Shown here one piece after another: positions 36,700 to 49,116 of a stretch of DNA of 64,000 nucleotides (its first letter is position 1; each line of letters opens with the position of its first letter). The DNA is taken from the NCBI RefSeq assembly GCF_011075055.1, contig NW_025401126.1:139501-203500 (forward strand), given 5' to 3'. Under the pieces are notes generated by a model. That model did not search any database and had not been told where the DNA came from. It saw only the letters and a list, made by a program, of their open reading frames with translations. This stretch comes from Mangifera indica. Lineage: Eukaryota; Streptophyta; Magnoliopsida; Sapindales; Anacardiaceae. The translations under genes and the position numbers were made by a program.

Positions 36700-39600
36700 T
36701 CACTATTCGATCTGACCATCAGTTTATGGATGGTTTATCGAACTTACTTTAAGCTTAGTCCTATGAAACTTGAATAATTGCACGATAAATTACCAACAAA
36801 TATCGGGTCTCTATCAAAGACTATGTTGTAAGGGAAGCTATGCAACTTACAAATAAGTGAGGCAAAAAGCTCAACAATTTTATAGATAGTGAAATGAGTC
36901 GATAACATTCTGAAATAAGTTGTTTTGGAGAAGTGATCAATGACCACCAAAATTACTGTATAAACTTGGTATAAAGGAAGACTGATAATAAAGTTGAGAA
37001 AAATATTTTCCTACACTCAAGAAGGCAATGGTAATGGCTAAAGTAAACCAATAGAAGTTGCAGCGCTATATTTAGTTTGTTGGCACATTAAACAAGTTGC
37101 AACAAATTCCATTGCATCACGACCTATTCCTTGCCATGAAAAGCTTGTATTCAACCAAGCTAATATTTTAGCAACTCTATTGTGTCCCCTAACAGGAGTG
37201 TTATGAAATTCCTCCATGAGTAAATGGCTAAAAGGTGATGTAAAGCTGAAATAATAACTTGCCATGTTAATAAATCAACCATTAGCCATTTAGAGGTCAA
37301 GATGTGAGTTAGGAGTCTGTAAAATAAGTTGATGTAAAGCTTGCAATTTTAGATTAGTACAATTCTCTTTAAGCATCAGGAGTTGGGGCTATAAGTCATA
37401 GGTGTTCTTCATAGCAACGTTGTGAGATAAAGCATCAACAATAAGATTGGCCTTCCTTGGCTAATAACAAATTTTATAATCGAAGCAAAGTAATTTTGTG
37501 AGATAGTAATGTTGAATAGAGTTTTGAATGACTTGATGCATAAGATCCTTGATACTTTTCTAATATATTAAAATAGTGAATTCACACCCCAACAAATATG
37601 AGCTCCACTTTGCAACAACTAACATAATGGCACATAATTCCCTGACATAAGTAGAAGAGTTATAGAGTTTGGGACATAATTTTTTGCTAAAAAATGCTAC
37701 TGGATGGCCATTTTCTATAGAACTACACCTATGCTAAGTCCATATGCATTAGTATGAAGGGTGAAAGGTTTGGTGAAGTCTGACAACACTAAAATAAGAG
37801 CATTTGTCATTACATTTTTCAAAGCATCAAAAGCCAACTAAGAGGAGTTATCCCACTTGAATTCATCCTTCTAATAAAGGTGTAATTACGAATGAAACAA
37901 GAATAAAACCTCTTAAAGCCCAATAAGCCATGTAATTGTTTTATTAGGCAAGGAATTGCCAATCCACAATGGTAGAAATTTTGCTAGGTTCTAGAGCAAC
38001 TTTCCCATGGGATATTATATGACCCAAGTAATCCATCAAAACTTGAACAAATAAACATTTAGATAGTTTCAAGAGGAAAGAAGCTAACAACAAACTTTGA
38101 AAGACCATGGTCAAGTGTTACACATGTTGATTCAAGTCAGGGCTATAAACTAATATATCATCAAAAAGCACAATGACAAACTTCCATAAAGAAAGCTATA
38201 AAAACTAGTTCATCATGTATTAAAATATGGAAAAGGCATTCAGAAACTAAAATGACATGACTAAAAACTCGAAGTGTCTATCATGAGTGTGAAAAGATGT
38301 CTTGTAAACATCAATAAGATGCATTCAAATTTAATGATAACTAATGCAAAGATCCAATTTCAAAAAGAAGGAAGCACAAGGCAATTTATCAAGTAGCTCA
38401 TCAATAGTCAATATAGGTAACCGATCTTTAATTATTTAAGCATTGAGAGCGTGATAGTTAACACAAAAATGTCAACTCTTATCTTTTTTTTTTCACTAAA
38501 AGAAAGGATAGGTGATGAAAAAGCACTTGTGAAAGGTTAAATGACACCCAATTCAAGCATTTCGTGTACCAACTTATCAATTTCTCGCTTTTGAAAAAAA
38601 AGATAATAGTAAAGGCAAATCAATTGGCTCAACAAAGCCTAAAATTGAAGCAAAACATGTCAAATGGCAGGACGAATATCTTATGCGGGTGTGCCAATGG
38701 TCGAAGAAGCTTGCGACTCCAAGTAAAAAAACGATGCCACAAAGTCTGTTAATGTCAAATGGTGGAGCTATTTGGGAGTAATTTCATAAGCAAAAATGTT
38801 TTGTTCCTATTTGAAATAAACAGCTTTGCCTTCCTATATAAATTTCATCGTTAAGTTATTGTAATCTGTCATAACTAGCTCCAATAATTTGAGTCATTAA
38901 ACTCCCAAAACTAAGTCAGCACCACTAAGAGGTAACAAATAAAAATCAACAAGAAACTGCTGCTTTTGGAGTAGCAAAGGAACCTTATAACAAATAAAGT
39001 CACAAGGTTGTTCAACCCTATTACCTACCACAACTTTAAAAGCTTTAGTAGATTACATAAGAAGGTCCAAACATTTAGCAATTCAATCTTGAATGAAATT
39101 ATGTGTTGTTGGTATAAATAAGAATGGTAACCTCATGTTTACCAATAGTACCATGAACTCGAAGAGTTTCTAGTCGTCTATGTCCTTCCATGGCATGAAG
39201 GCTGACAGTATGAGTAATCACTGAATTACGATGCTCAACCAAAATGGCAAAATCAGGATTATTCATAGAATCCAAAAGAGATGCATCTAGAGTAATATCA
39301 TCTTTATTATCATGGTCAGGAAGAATAAAGAACTTACTCTTTCATTTTTGGCCAACATGAAACTTCGCATTACAATAAAAATAAAGGCCCTTCTCTCTCC
39401 TAAGTTGTTGCTCAACCAAGGATGATTTCTTTATTGGAAATTAGGTTAGAGAAGATGGAAGTAATGAGAAAGGCGTAGTGTGATTTGTTTTGGAATTATG
39501 AGTGTGTTAGAGCGTTCTGTGTAATTGGAAAATGGGAGCTAGGTCATCCATAAGTATACTTGTCCTTTTGAATCTTGGTGAAGACTGAGTGGTTGGAGAG

Positions 39601-40255
39601 CACGGAATTTGTGCTGCAGTTATAGCTTAAGATTAGAGATAAAGTAACTTAAAATGAATTGAGGAGGTAAACCCAAAAGATTGTCTCAAACTCTGTTTGG
39701 TAATCTTGGACTGAAGTCTTTTGGGTTAGCTTAAACAAAGCAGTTGTTGAATCGTCAAATTGAGAAAGCGTAAAGCGTTGTTCCAAGGCATAAAGAAACT
39801 CACTCCATGAATGAACTTAATTATTGTTATACATCCATTGAAAGTAGCCTAACATAAGGTTGTCCAAATAAAATGAAGCAATGGTGATTCGTTGAGTTTA
39901 TGTTGTTTGATGATAGGTGAAAAATTGATTAATCTTAAAGATCTAGCCTATTGGATTAGTGTCGTCAAAGCATGGAACATCCAACTAAAAAAAGTTGGAG
40001 GGCCTGTCATGGTACCCAGGTGTTTAGGGAGAATAAATGTCATCTGGTGATCAAAGGCCAAGAGTTGCTCCAATTGGCCAAACATGACTACTAAGGAGCG
40101 ACCAAAGTCTTGCATTTGAGATTGGAAACCTGCTTGATATTCCTGAAGAGTTTGTTGTCCCAGACAAAGTGACTATTGCTTCTCAGATAAATGAGCAATA
40201 GCTTCCTCTTGACGTTGTGCTTTAGTCTCCACCATTGCTTGAGCTATAGACGAAA
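36700..40255 (-). pseudogene. Gypsy gag-pol relic of element 2
   Basis: On the minus strand, gag occupies about 40255-39400 (EYQAGFQSQMQDFGRSL, FLYALEQRFTLSQFDDST). The RT catalytic region near 38190-38140 reads KFVIVLFDDILVYSPDL. The integrase zinc-binding domain is at 37265-37038 (HLLMEEFHNTPVRGHNRVAK, ATCLMCQQTKYS: the H-H-C-C pattern). The integrase core is at 36950-36744 (VVIDHFSKTTYF, FPYNIVFDRDPIF). Multiple stops and frameshifts interrupt the frame. An intact relative would encode all proteins for a copy-and-paste cycle; this one cannot. Confidence 0.88.
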
Positions 40256-40264
40256 GCACCAAAA

Positions 40265-40633
40265 TGATAAGCAAGTAGAATTAAAAGAAGAAAAAACTCA
40301 TTATTCAAGGAAAAATGACCTCTAAAAATGAGATAAAAGAATTTTGTAAAAGCTAATTATTCATTAACTTTTTAATTCTCTTACGTCATTTTATATTGCT
40401 CTACAATTCACAATTGAATTGGTTTAATTGTCATTACATTGTTGTAAACAAAATTCATCAAAATTAGAAACAAAACTAATATGGATCCAATAACTCTCTA
40501 ACTAGACTCTCAATGTAAACCCCAATTGTAATCTTGCAACCACCTTGGAGGTTGAGCCCTTCGTATAGGCTAGCTATAAGGAGATACAGTGAACTATTGA
40601 TCAATTTTTGATGAATTTACAATTACTCTACCA
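40265..40633 (-). repeat. 5' LTR of gypsy element 2
   Basis: 369 bp, TG...CA termini on the minus strand. It is the source of the promoter for the minus-strand gag-pol, and its outer end lies about 660 bp upstream of the WD40 gene start, pointing away from that gene. Confidence 0.9.
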
Positions 40634-40638
40634 GTGAT

Positions 40639-41294
40639 CTTGTTAGATCATATCCAATATGGGATAATTTTGCTTGAATTATATCAAAAAAAGTGTGATC
40701 TTATCAATCTCATTATGCTTGTGCAATTATGTCTAATTGGCACCTTGTTTAGTGTAATCCAACAATTTGGTGTTCATTTGTTTTCATAATTTTAGAAAAT
40801 TGAAATTCCTTCTATGTCCTTCTATTTTGAGTATATTTTCACTAGCATAATTGGTTTTTGAGGGATAGCTCACAAACCTGGGGTGAGAAAAAAATTTCAA
40901 AGAAAACACAAGGGACGGTAGAATTGTTAAAACCAGTTGCGGTGCTAAAAGGCCAACGGCAAATGGAATCTTAAATGGATAATGAAGTAATTTAAAAAGG
41001 AAAAACCACGTAGATTTAAAAAAAAAAAAAAGTAGGGACCACCTTGCTTATTTAAAAAAGAGAAAAAAAATCAAAACAACAAAAAAGAAAAATAATCTCT
41101 CTCGTTCTCGATTACAAAACACACAAAAACATGGAGTTTGCGTGCGTGCTCTTTCCTTCATCAATAAAATCAAACCGTTTTAGCCGACAAATAATATACC
41201 CAACTCGCTCCTTTCATTATTAATTTTCATCATTACCAAAACTCACACTTTATTCAGCTCCCTTTGCCTCTTCCTCTTCCTCTTCCTCATTATC
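40639..41294 (+). promoter_or_regulatory. Promoter and 5' UTR region of the WD40 gene
   Basis: AT-rich flank with TTATTTAAAA at 41048-41057 as a possible TATA element. Pyrimidine-rich CTCTCTCGTTCTCG follows at about 41097, and a CTTCCT repeat lies just before the ATG, as is common in plant 5' leaders. The transcription start is inferred only. Confidence 0.4.
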
Positions 41295-43238
41295 ATGTCC
41301 TTGGAGGCATTCGATTACGAGCAAGAGATGGCCGATTTTATGGACGACGAAAATCATCTCGTAGCTCCGGCGGAAAACGAGCTTAACGAATACGACATGG
41401 TTTTTTACATCGCTTTCTTTCTTTATCATTTTTTTAGATGGGATACGATGTCGTTTTTTCGATTTTTGTTTCTAATAATTTTGCTTCAAGCAGCTGACGA
41501 AGGTGACTGATACTTCGGCGGCTCAAGCCCGGAGTGGCAAGGACATCCAAGGGATTCCATGGGAGACTTTGAATATAACGAGGGATTTTTATAGATTGAC
41601 CAGGCTTCAGCAGTACAAGAATTTTGAGAATATTCCTTCATCTGGTGAAGCTGTGGACAAGGTTTCTAAATTTTGTTTCACTTTATTATTTTATTAGTTG
41701 GTTGTTTACTAAGTTCAGAGAGACTAATTTTTTTTATAATTTTTATTTGATCATGTAGGAATGCAAACAAACACAAAAATGTGGAAATTATTATCAGTTT
41801 TTTCATAACACAAGATTGGTTAAGCCTACAATTCTACATTTTCAGGTTTGTCAAATTTTTAAGCGGTATAATTGGCTCTTTTTACCTGTATTTTAAGCGT
41901 TGTTTGGAAAATATTTGTACCTTTATTCATGTATTTTTTTCGCTTAATCATCATTATTTGAATTTACCTCACTTCTGGTTCAGTTTTGTTGTAAGGATAA
42001 GGTTACTTCTTTGTTATGTGGGTTTCTGATCTGTTTTTGTATTATCCCGCGTTATAGGAAGATAGTTTCCCTCCTTACACTTTTATATTTCAAAATACTG
42101 TAAGCTTTGATTTTAATTTCTTGGAAGTGGATCTTAAGTCTTTTTAATTACAGAAAGAATATAGCTAACGTTTCTGCAAACTGCCTTGAGTGTTAGTTTT
42201 ACTTCTGTTTTTTTTTTTCCTCAGTCTATGGCACCCAAGGAAAGCTGCAAAATAAGAAAAAGAAAAAGGATTATCTGCTTGTGTGTGGCAAGCTTTTTGT
42301 TTTCTGAAAATTTTTTATGTTATACAGTTTACACTAAAAGGCTCGTGTGGGGAAATTTTTTTCCAAGTGTTTCTGCCATTAAAAGTTTTTATTAACTTTG
42401 TTGATCTTCATGTTATTATGTTTCTTTGTTATCCCTTTTTTGGCCATATATGATGTTGTAATGGCTGAATTTGTGTTCTTAATGTTTTCCATTATTTACA
42501 TAATTTTTCTGAAAATTTGCAGCTCAGGAACCTGGTTTGGGCTACTTCAAAACATGATGTCTATCTCATGTCCAACTATTCAGTCATGCATTGGTCAACA
42601 CTATCTTCCAATTTGTCGGAGATCCTCAATTTTGCAGGGCACATAGCCCCTAGTGAGGTATAAAAGTTACTTGGTTATAAGGTTTATGCCATTAGCCACT
42701 ATAATGAATACTCTATGTATGGCACAAGGGTGCACCTTTAGTTTTGCTATGTAATTAGTTTATGGAACTGAATAAGTTTCTTTGAGGAAAAATTCTTTCA
42801 AAGGTGGAATTTATATGTTAGTTACATAAATGCTTGCGGTGAATGGTTGAGTTGGAAGATTCTATAAGTTAGTATATGACTGTAATCTAGGGAATAAATT
42901 GATTGAATGATAGGGTTATACTCAACAGTGGACATGTATTAATCTTAGTATATACATAATTTTAATAATTCTGTCTACTTCATACAGTAATTGTTTGGTG
43001 GATCCTATCTTGCTAACATAAAAAATTTCTCAAGTATTTGCTAACTTTTAACTGTTTGCCAATGTAGAAACATGCAGGGAGTTTATTAGAAGGTTTTACA
43101 CAAACGCAGATAAGCACTCTGGCAGTGAAATATAATTTTATGGTTGCAGGTGGCTTCCAAGGAGAGCTGATTTGCAAGGTAAAATGATTTATTTGCAGTT
43201 TGTCCACAGCTTTGAAACCCTATTAAGATATCTTGGTG

Positions 43239-43278
<40 letters not shown>

Positions 43279-46200
43279 CACACACACACACTTATATATA
43301 TATCTGGCTCTAGACAAACAGATACTTGTGATTTTTTTCTCCAATTTCTTCTTAGATATAAGCAATGATATATATTTTTTTTATTTTCTCCTTTTAGCAT
43401 TTTTTTTTCTTGGTTAGAATTTCGTCAATGGTTCTTTTATTATCAAATTCAAGATTTAAAAGCCTTATGGCTAACAACCATTTCTGACTTTTTCTATGTT
43501 AATTTGGGTAATTACTCCCTCAAACCATCGTTCCAGCATGTCCAAAAATTGTTATTTGAATATGCAATCTCTAGTTATACTAATGCAAATATATTTTATA
43601 TATTATGTGATCGGATATAGTGACCCATTTGTAGTACTTTTTGGCAAATATTTGGAAGTTTAACTTTATTTTGTGTTGTAGTAAAAATTAAAATATTGAT
43701 CCTCTATACATAAAACATCTTATACTAATCACAACACTTGCAGCATGTGTTATAGTGGTTCAAGAGTATGGAAAAAACAAATTATAAGTATAATGAGTAT
43801 AATGTTGGTCGATTATGCCAACCACATTTTATATGCCATGATGCTAACTAAAGGTAAAGATTATATGCTCTAAAATATGTGTGGGAGGAATACCCAAGTA
43901 ATTTGGATCTAATGAAGTTGATAGTTGAGTTTTTTAAGGTATTAAAGAAGTCTAGTTCCATTGAACTTTGTAGTACATGACAGGTAAAAAGTCGTTTATC
44001 CAAAGGATTTCTATTATTGAATTATGAGCATCATCCCAATTGTCACTGGAAAGTAGGGGTGTAATCAAGCCAAGTCGACTATTGGCTTGCTCTAGCTTAG
44101 CTTGATTACTTTAGGAAGAGCTCAAGATTCAGCTTAAGATCAAGCTTTAGACAAGTTTGGCTAACTCAAGGTTGACTTGACAAATTATATTTTAATCCTC
44201 TAATCTTTAAATTATTGCATGTTAACCTTGTAATTTGTATATTTAATAATCATCCCCATATTTAAAGTATAGAAATAAGATTTTAGGGTGGTAAGTGTAA
44301 GATTTAAAACTTTTTGAGCGTGTTGATGTTTTACTTGAGTCTAGTTGTGAGTTCGTGAGCTCACTGAACTAGCCATCCTCAAGCTTGAGCTCAGCTAAAA
44401 AACCGAATTTGAGTGACTTGAGCTCAACCTGAAAGCCAAACTTAAGCGGCTCAAGCTCAGCTTATGTGAGCAACTTGACTTGGCTTATACACCTACTAGG
44501 AAAATTATTCAAAGGATTGCATTGAAGAAATTTGGGAAAGTTAAAGTAGGCTATTTATTTAAAAAAAGCCATTTCGACACAAGAAACAATTGTTTCATCA
44601 TGTTGGAGATAAAGCATTAGAAGTCTTAGGCCTCTCAAGAAATAAGCATCCTAAAGTTTTTAAGGTGGGCACTTGTCAAGTCAATCCATTCAAGCGCTAT
44701 GTAACATCCCACATCACTTGAGAAGGAAAGGTGAAGGCTAGCTTAATAGTTTATAAGCTTCTAAACTATAAGACGTATTTTGAATTACAAAGCCAAAAAA
44801 CAAAATTTTGATAGACTATGTATCTAAGTAGACAATCTTGGTGCTGTGTTAAGTAGTTTCAAATGGTGTGAGAGTGTCAATCTCAATTGACTCTGAGTCT
44901 ATCCCATTTGAAGATGTATGGATGATTTGCAAATGTTATTTGAGTCAATCCCAACTAAAGATGTGTGGATGATCCGTTTTGTGCAGTTAAATAGTTTGTG
45001 AACTCTTAAACTATTAAAACATATTTTTGGGTTGCAAAGATCTAAAGCAAAATCATAATGAATTTTGTGTCCAATGTGAATAATTTTCCTTGGTTGTTCA
45101 GGTTGTTGCACAATGTATGTGTGTTCCCAATAGTTGCCTAGCATAATTATTTTGACACCAAATAATTCTTCATTTGGTGGAACAAGCATGGGAGTCAATT
45201 ATTAAGAGATGAAAAGTTGAAGGAAAGTGGTTGACAAACTTTGCAAGAAAATCTGAAACTCCTTTTGGACTTAAAAACTGACAATGGGGTGAAGCATGTG
45301 TTGTTCTACCAATTGTTTGTCCTTTAACCCTGTTATGCTAAGGTTGCAATTTTTTAGTGTCTGGTTAAATTTCATTCTGTTCCTAACCTTCTGAGAGCCT
45401 TCTTTATTGGCGTTATAACTGAGATTGACTAGAGGAATCAAATGAACTATTAAAAGAATTGGGTGTTGTAGCTTTATTTGTGAAGGAATGGGCATTCAAC
45501 TTATCCCAGGTTGTCAGTTTAGAACTGTTGTAGTTCATCGTTGTTTATTCTTAGGAATATGATTGTCCAGAATTTATTTCAGTTAAAGTTCAATGCTAGG
45601 AATCTGCACTAATCAAAGCACATCTGGACTTATGACTAGTGTAAGTTTCTAGGGATACTTTGTGTTTCTAGCAGACAAATAGGTATAAAGCTGAGGGAAC
45701 TTTAGTACAAATATAGAATTCTTAAACACTGTCAGCAACCTAATGCTGCTTGTGCTGTGGACATTTATCAATAGGACATTGCAAGTTCAAATCAAAAGTA
45801 TAAATTTTGCTTCTTCAAGTGGCACTTTGTTAATTTAACTAGTACTGCACCTTGAAAAGCTGATATCGTCACATGGTTTTTTCATTTCACATTCCTATCT
45901 TTTATAAAATTTCTTTTATGTTCTTGACATTGAGTTTTCATGTTTACTGCTTCAGCGTTTGGATAAGCAAGGAGTAAGCTTTTGTACCCGGACAACTTGT
46001 GATGATAATTCCATAACGAATGCTGTAGAGATATATGACAACTTGAGGTTTTAATATTATTCCAGATTATTTTGGAGGACTTGTTATCTCAATGGGGATA
46101 GTTTGATATGAATATTCTGTTTTGCAGGGGTGGAACACATTTAATGGCATCCAACAATGACTGTGGTGTAAGAGAATATGATATGGCGAGATTTCAGCTT

Positions 46201-48044
46201 TTAAATCACTACCGTTTCCCTTGGCCAGTGAATGTGAGCTACTTAAGTGCTTAGAGATTATTGCCTGTTTGAGTAAAACTATGCTAGTTTATTTCATTTA
46301 TGTTAATGATCATTCATTTTTCACTTTCTAACCTATTAGAAAGTATTTTGGGTGGCGTAGTTCTTTAAATTTCAACTTGTAATAGGAAATTGGATTTTAT
46401 GAATTTCTGCTTCAAATTTAAGATATAGAGATGCTGGCAGTGACTTTTAGCTAACATGCTAGGATGTTGCTATTCTCCCCATAGTTTCAAAGTCTTTTTC
46501 CCCTTATTTCAGTTTGATTAACCATAATTTTATAGAGCAGAAAAGTATGTAAGTGTGATGTGAAGAGATTAGTGATTGTGTCAATCTCCAGAGGAGCAAT
46601 TTTCTCTACTATTTTTCATATCCTCCTGTGGGGTAAAATAGAAGGCAACATGAAAACCTTAGTACGTGTGCAAGTCGCAAGACTAGAGACATCTGCATGA
46701 GATGTGTTAAGTTATTGATTCTATACACCAACAAAATGAAAACCTTACAATGTATCCGAGTCTAATCTTAGGGACATGCGTTGGATGTGTTAAGTTAGTG
46801 ATTCTATGAACCAACAAAGGCTGTGATGGTAATTAGATCTCCAATGATCCTTTCTTGACATCTTTTCTCATACTCTCTGTTTCGATGCAGCATACATCAA
46901 TGAGTCCCGATTGCAAGCTTTTTGTTGTTGTTGGAGATCACCAACATGCCTTGCTTGTTGATTCACAAAATGGGAAGGTATGTATCCTTTCATAATTGGA
47001 TACTGGATATGGCATGACATAATTCATATGCAAATTTATTTATTTTGAAAAAAAAAAAATAGTTTGGTGCTGATGAAATGACAAATATGGAATTTATTAG
47101 TAAAATTCAGTTGTTACTGTTAATATATGTATTTATTTCATTTATATGAAAAACAATTAAAATTTCACAAGCACTTAAACTTTATTTATTTTCCTGCTGC
47201 ATCTTCTCTCTTCAGTCACTTTAATTGTTTGGTTGAGGGAAGCATTCCCTTCTCTGAACTTGAGTGTGTTATTTATATAGCCTTAGTTATCAAATAGGGG
47301 GGATTGTTTTTGCTTGAACTTTAATTTACGCCAGTTGAAGCTTTATGTATTTTCATTGTTTCAAAATAACTGCTGGACAAACAAAATTTAGCAAAATATT
47401 TAAAACATTTGTTGTGTCTGTTTCTTTTTTTATCATTTCTGTCATTTCTTACTTTTGTTTAGCAATGAGATGTTTGGCAACATGTGTCTCACAGATAACT
47501 GATTTTTTAGATATTTATTGGCCTCTGAATTCATATTTTAAAGCAATTATTTGAATAGATACTTGTTAAGGCAGGTTTGTTTTATGTCTAGTTTTGTTGA
47601 CAATATTCGTCTTTTGTTTGATGATTTCAGACTGTTGCCACAGTGGTTGGTCACCAAGATTACTCTTTTGCGTCTTCATGGCACCCGGATGGACGCATCT
47701 TTGCTACAGGGAATCAAGATAAGACCTGCCGAGTCTGGGATATAAGGAAGCTGTCTGTGCCAGTCGCAACTCTTAAAGGAAACCTAGGGGCCATTCGATC
47801 AGTTCGCTTTTCATCCAACGGACAGTTTATGGTTGTCGCAGAACCTGCAGATTTTGTGCATGTGTATAGTACGAAGGGAGATTTTAAAGTGCAGCAAGAG
47901 ATAGATTTCTTCGGTGAGATATCTGGAGTATCTCTTAGCCCAGATGATGAGTCTTTATTTATAGGAATATGGGACAGGACTTATGCCAGTTTACTTCAGT
48001 ATAACAAGAGGCACACCTATGGATATCTTGATTCCTATTTGTAA
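41295..48044 (+). CDS. WD40-repeat protein, C2A9.03-like family (9 exons)
   Basis: Exons: 41295-41399, 41494-41661 (or from 41491), 41759-41845, 42523-42657, 43068-43178, 45956-46047, 46128-46233, 46891-46977 and 47631-48044 (TAA at 48042). All introns are GT-AG, every junction keeps frame, and the product is about 434 aa, close to the family's usual length. Landmarks are the acidic N terminus, TDTSAAQARSGKDIQGIPWE (exon 2), LRNLVWATSKHDVYLMS (exon 4), GGFQGELICK (exon 5), ASNNDCGVREYDM (exon 7), HPDGRIFATGNQDKTCRVWD (a clear WD repeat), PADFVHVY and DFFGEISGVSLSPD. WD40 proteins form beta-propellers that act as scaffolds; the plant members of this family have no role I can name with confidence. 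The ATG follows an in-frame leader with no upstream extension. Intron 5 (2.8 kb) carries transposon relics. Confidence 0.93.
41488..41493 (+). promoter_or_regulatory. NAGNAG tandem splice acceptor of WD40 exon 2
   Basis: The intron ends AAGCAG, so splicing after AAG or after CAG are both in frame and would include or omit one Gln before Leu-Thr-Lys-Val-Thr-Asp. Confidence 0.6.
43240..43305 (+). repeat. Compound (TA)n/(CA)n/(TA)n microsatellite in WD40 intron 5
   Basis: TA repeat to about 43271, CA repeat to about 43291, then a short TA run. Confidence 0.9.
44054..44495. mobile_element. hAT-type MITE in WD40 intron 5
   Basis: The left end TAGGGGTGTAATCAAGCCAA and the reverse complement of the right end, TAGGTGTATAAGCCAAGTCAA, form inverted repeats. 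Subterminal 'gagctcaag' and 'cttgagct' motifs repeat many times. The flanks CTGGAAAG and CTAGGAAA could be a decayed 8-bp duplication. No coding capacity. Confidence 0.7.
44700..45050. repeat. Imperfect internal duplication in WD40 intron 5
   Basis: 'agtttataagcttctaaact' (about 44749) and 'agtttgtgaactcttaaact' (about 44992) begin related segments about 240 bp apart. 'cccatttgaagatgtatggatgat' and 'cccaactaaagatgtgtggatgat' also match. The segment opens with 'gtaacatcccacatcacttg', an LTR-like phrase, so it may be an old retroelement fragment. Confidence 0.5.
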
Positions 48045-49116
48045 TTTTGATGATATAAGCAGATGGCTACTTTTTCCCTTTTGTAAGCCAGTTTGTTTGA
48101 AATCAAAGTTGTTGGCAGAATAAGTTAATTTTTTGTTATAACTTTGATTGCAAAGTATATAGTCATAATATGGGTTAATTTGATATGTACATGTGGTTTT
48201 GTTGGTGAAATTTTAATGTCCTGAACTGTCAGTGAGAGTCCAGACAGTCATGCTATTAGGGGCTAAAAGCTCGTAAATAGGAGTTGCTAAAATAGCAAGA
48301 GTGCCCTTAGAAGAGTAATTCCTAATTATAACATAAGCCAGTTCATATAACATATGCTATACCATATATATTGATGATTCATAAAAAAATTTATTCGGAT
48401 CTGTTAAAATCACATTAAAACATATTTGTTTATAAAGTTAGATTCAAATTGAGTTAGCTTTAACGTGACTTATTATTGGGCTTGAATAACTCGAATTCAA
48501 ATTAAAGTAATTTCAGTTTGTCGAGCTTAAGGATGACATTGACATTAGAACCCATTTCGTCAGCAATTCTCCTTCTATCTTTTCTCTTTTATATATTTTC
48601 GTTTTTTCTATGTTATTGTTTGCCTTTTCCAACATTCCTATTCACTTGTTCAAACCGAATTTAAATTTGAATTAATCATTGTTAAGGTTCAATTCAGTTT
48701 AAATCAACCTCGTGTTAGTTTAGAGACATAATTTTACATAAAAAGTTTGTATATAATACATTATTTTCTCCTAGAAATGTCTAAAAAAAATAAAAAATTC
48801 ATCCTAGAGATGCCAAGAAATAACAAAGTCTCCTATAATGTAGAAAATATACCGACTGGCCAGTTAGAATTGGATTTCATTGTTCAGTCATTGATGACTG
48901 GTTAATCTAAATTAATGCTTCATATTAATTGAATTACATAGTCTCGTTGCTCTTTATAAGATTTCTCGAGCATTTCTAAAGTTGTGCAATAAAAATTTTT
49001 TGAAAAACAAACTGTCGATTCCATCAAAGTTTAAATATACTGCGAAGTAGAGTACAACACATCAAACTGAACAAAAATAAAGATAATTTCAACAAATCAA
49101 ATTAAGAAATAAGTCC
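48045..49116. other. Convergent intergenic region (shared 3' flanks)
   Basis: Holds the 3' UTRs of the WD40 gene (+) and of the receptor-like kinase gene (-). AT-rich; a phrase 'cctagaaatgtctaaaaaaa' near 48770 is echoed as 'cctagagatgccaagaaata' near 48803. No gene. Confidence 0.5.

Larger units (their letters stand above)
35577..40633 (-). mobile_element. Ty3/gypsy LTR retrotransposon, structurally complete, 5.06 kb
   Basis: Two LTRs (35577-35946 and 40265-40633) bound the element. GTGAT occurs on both outer sides (35572-35576 and 40634-40638), a perfect 5-bp target duplication. On the minus strand the 5' LTR starts TGGTAGAGTAATTGT and both end CTACTTGCTTATCA. A polypurine tract CCAAGGGGAAGGGGA (35961-35947) precedes the 3' LTR. 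Directly after the 5' LTR the minus strand reads TTTTGGTGCTTTCGTC rather than a clear initiator-Met primer site. The two LTRs differ at many positions, so the insertion is old. Confidence 0.9.

Noticed and set aside
42186..42395. ORF in WD40 intron 3 beginning after a CAG
   Set aside because: Not needed for the WD40 reading: exon 3 joins exon 4 in frame and matches the family without it.
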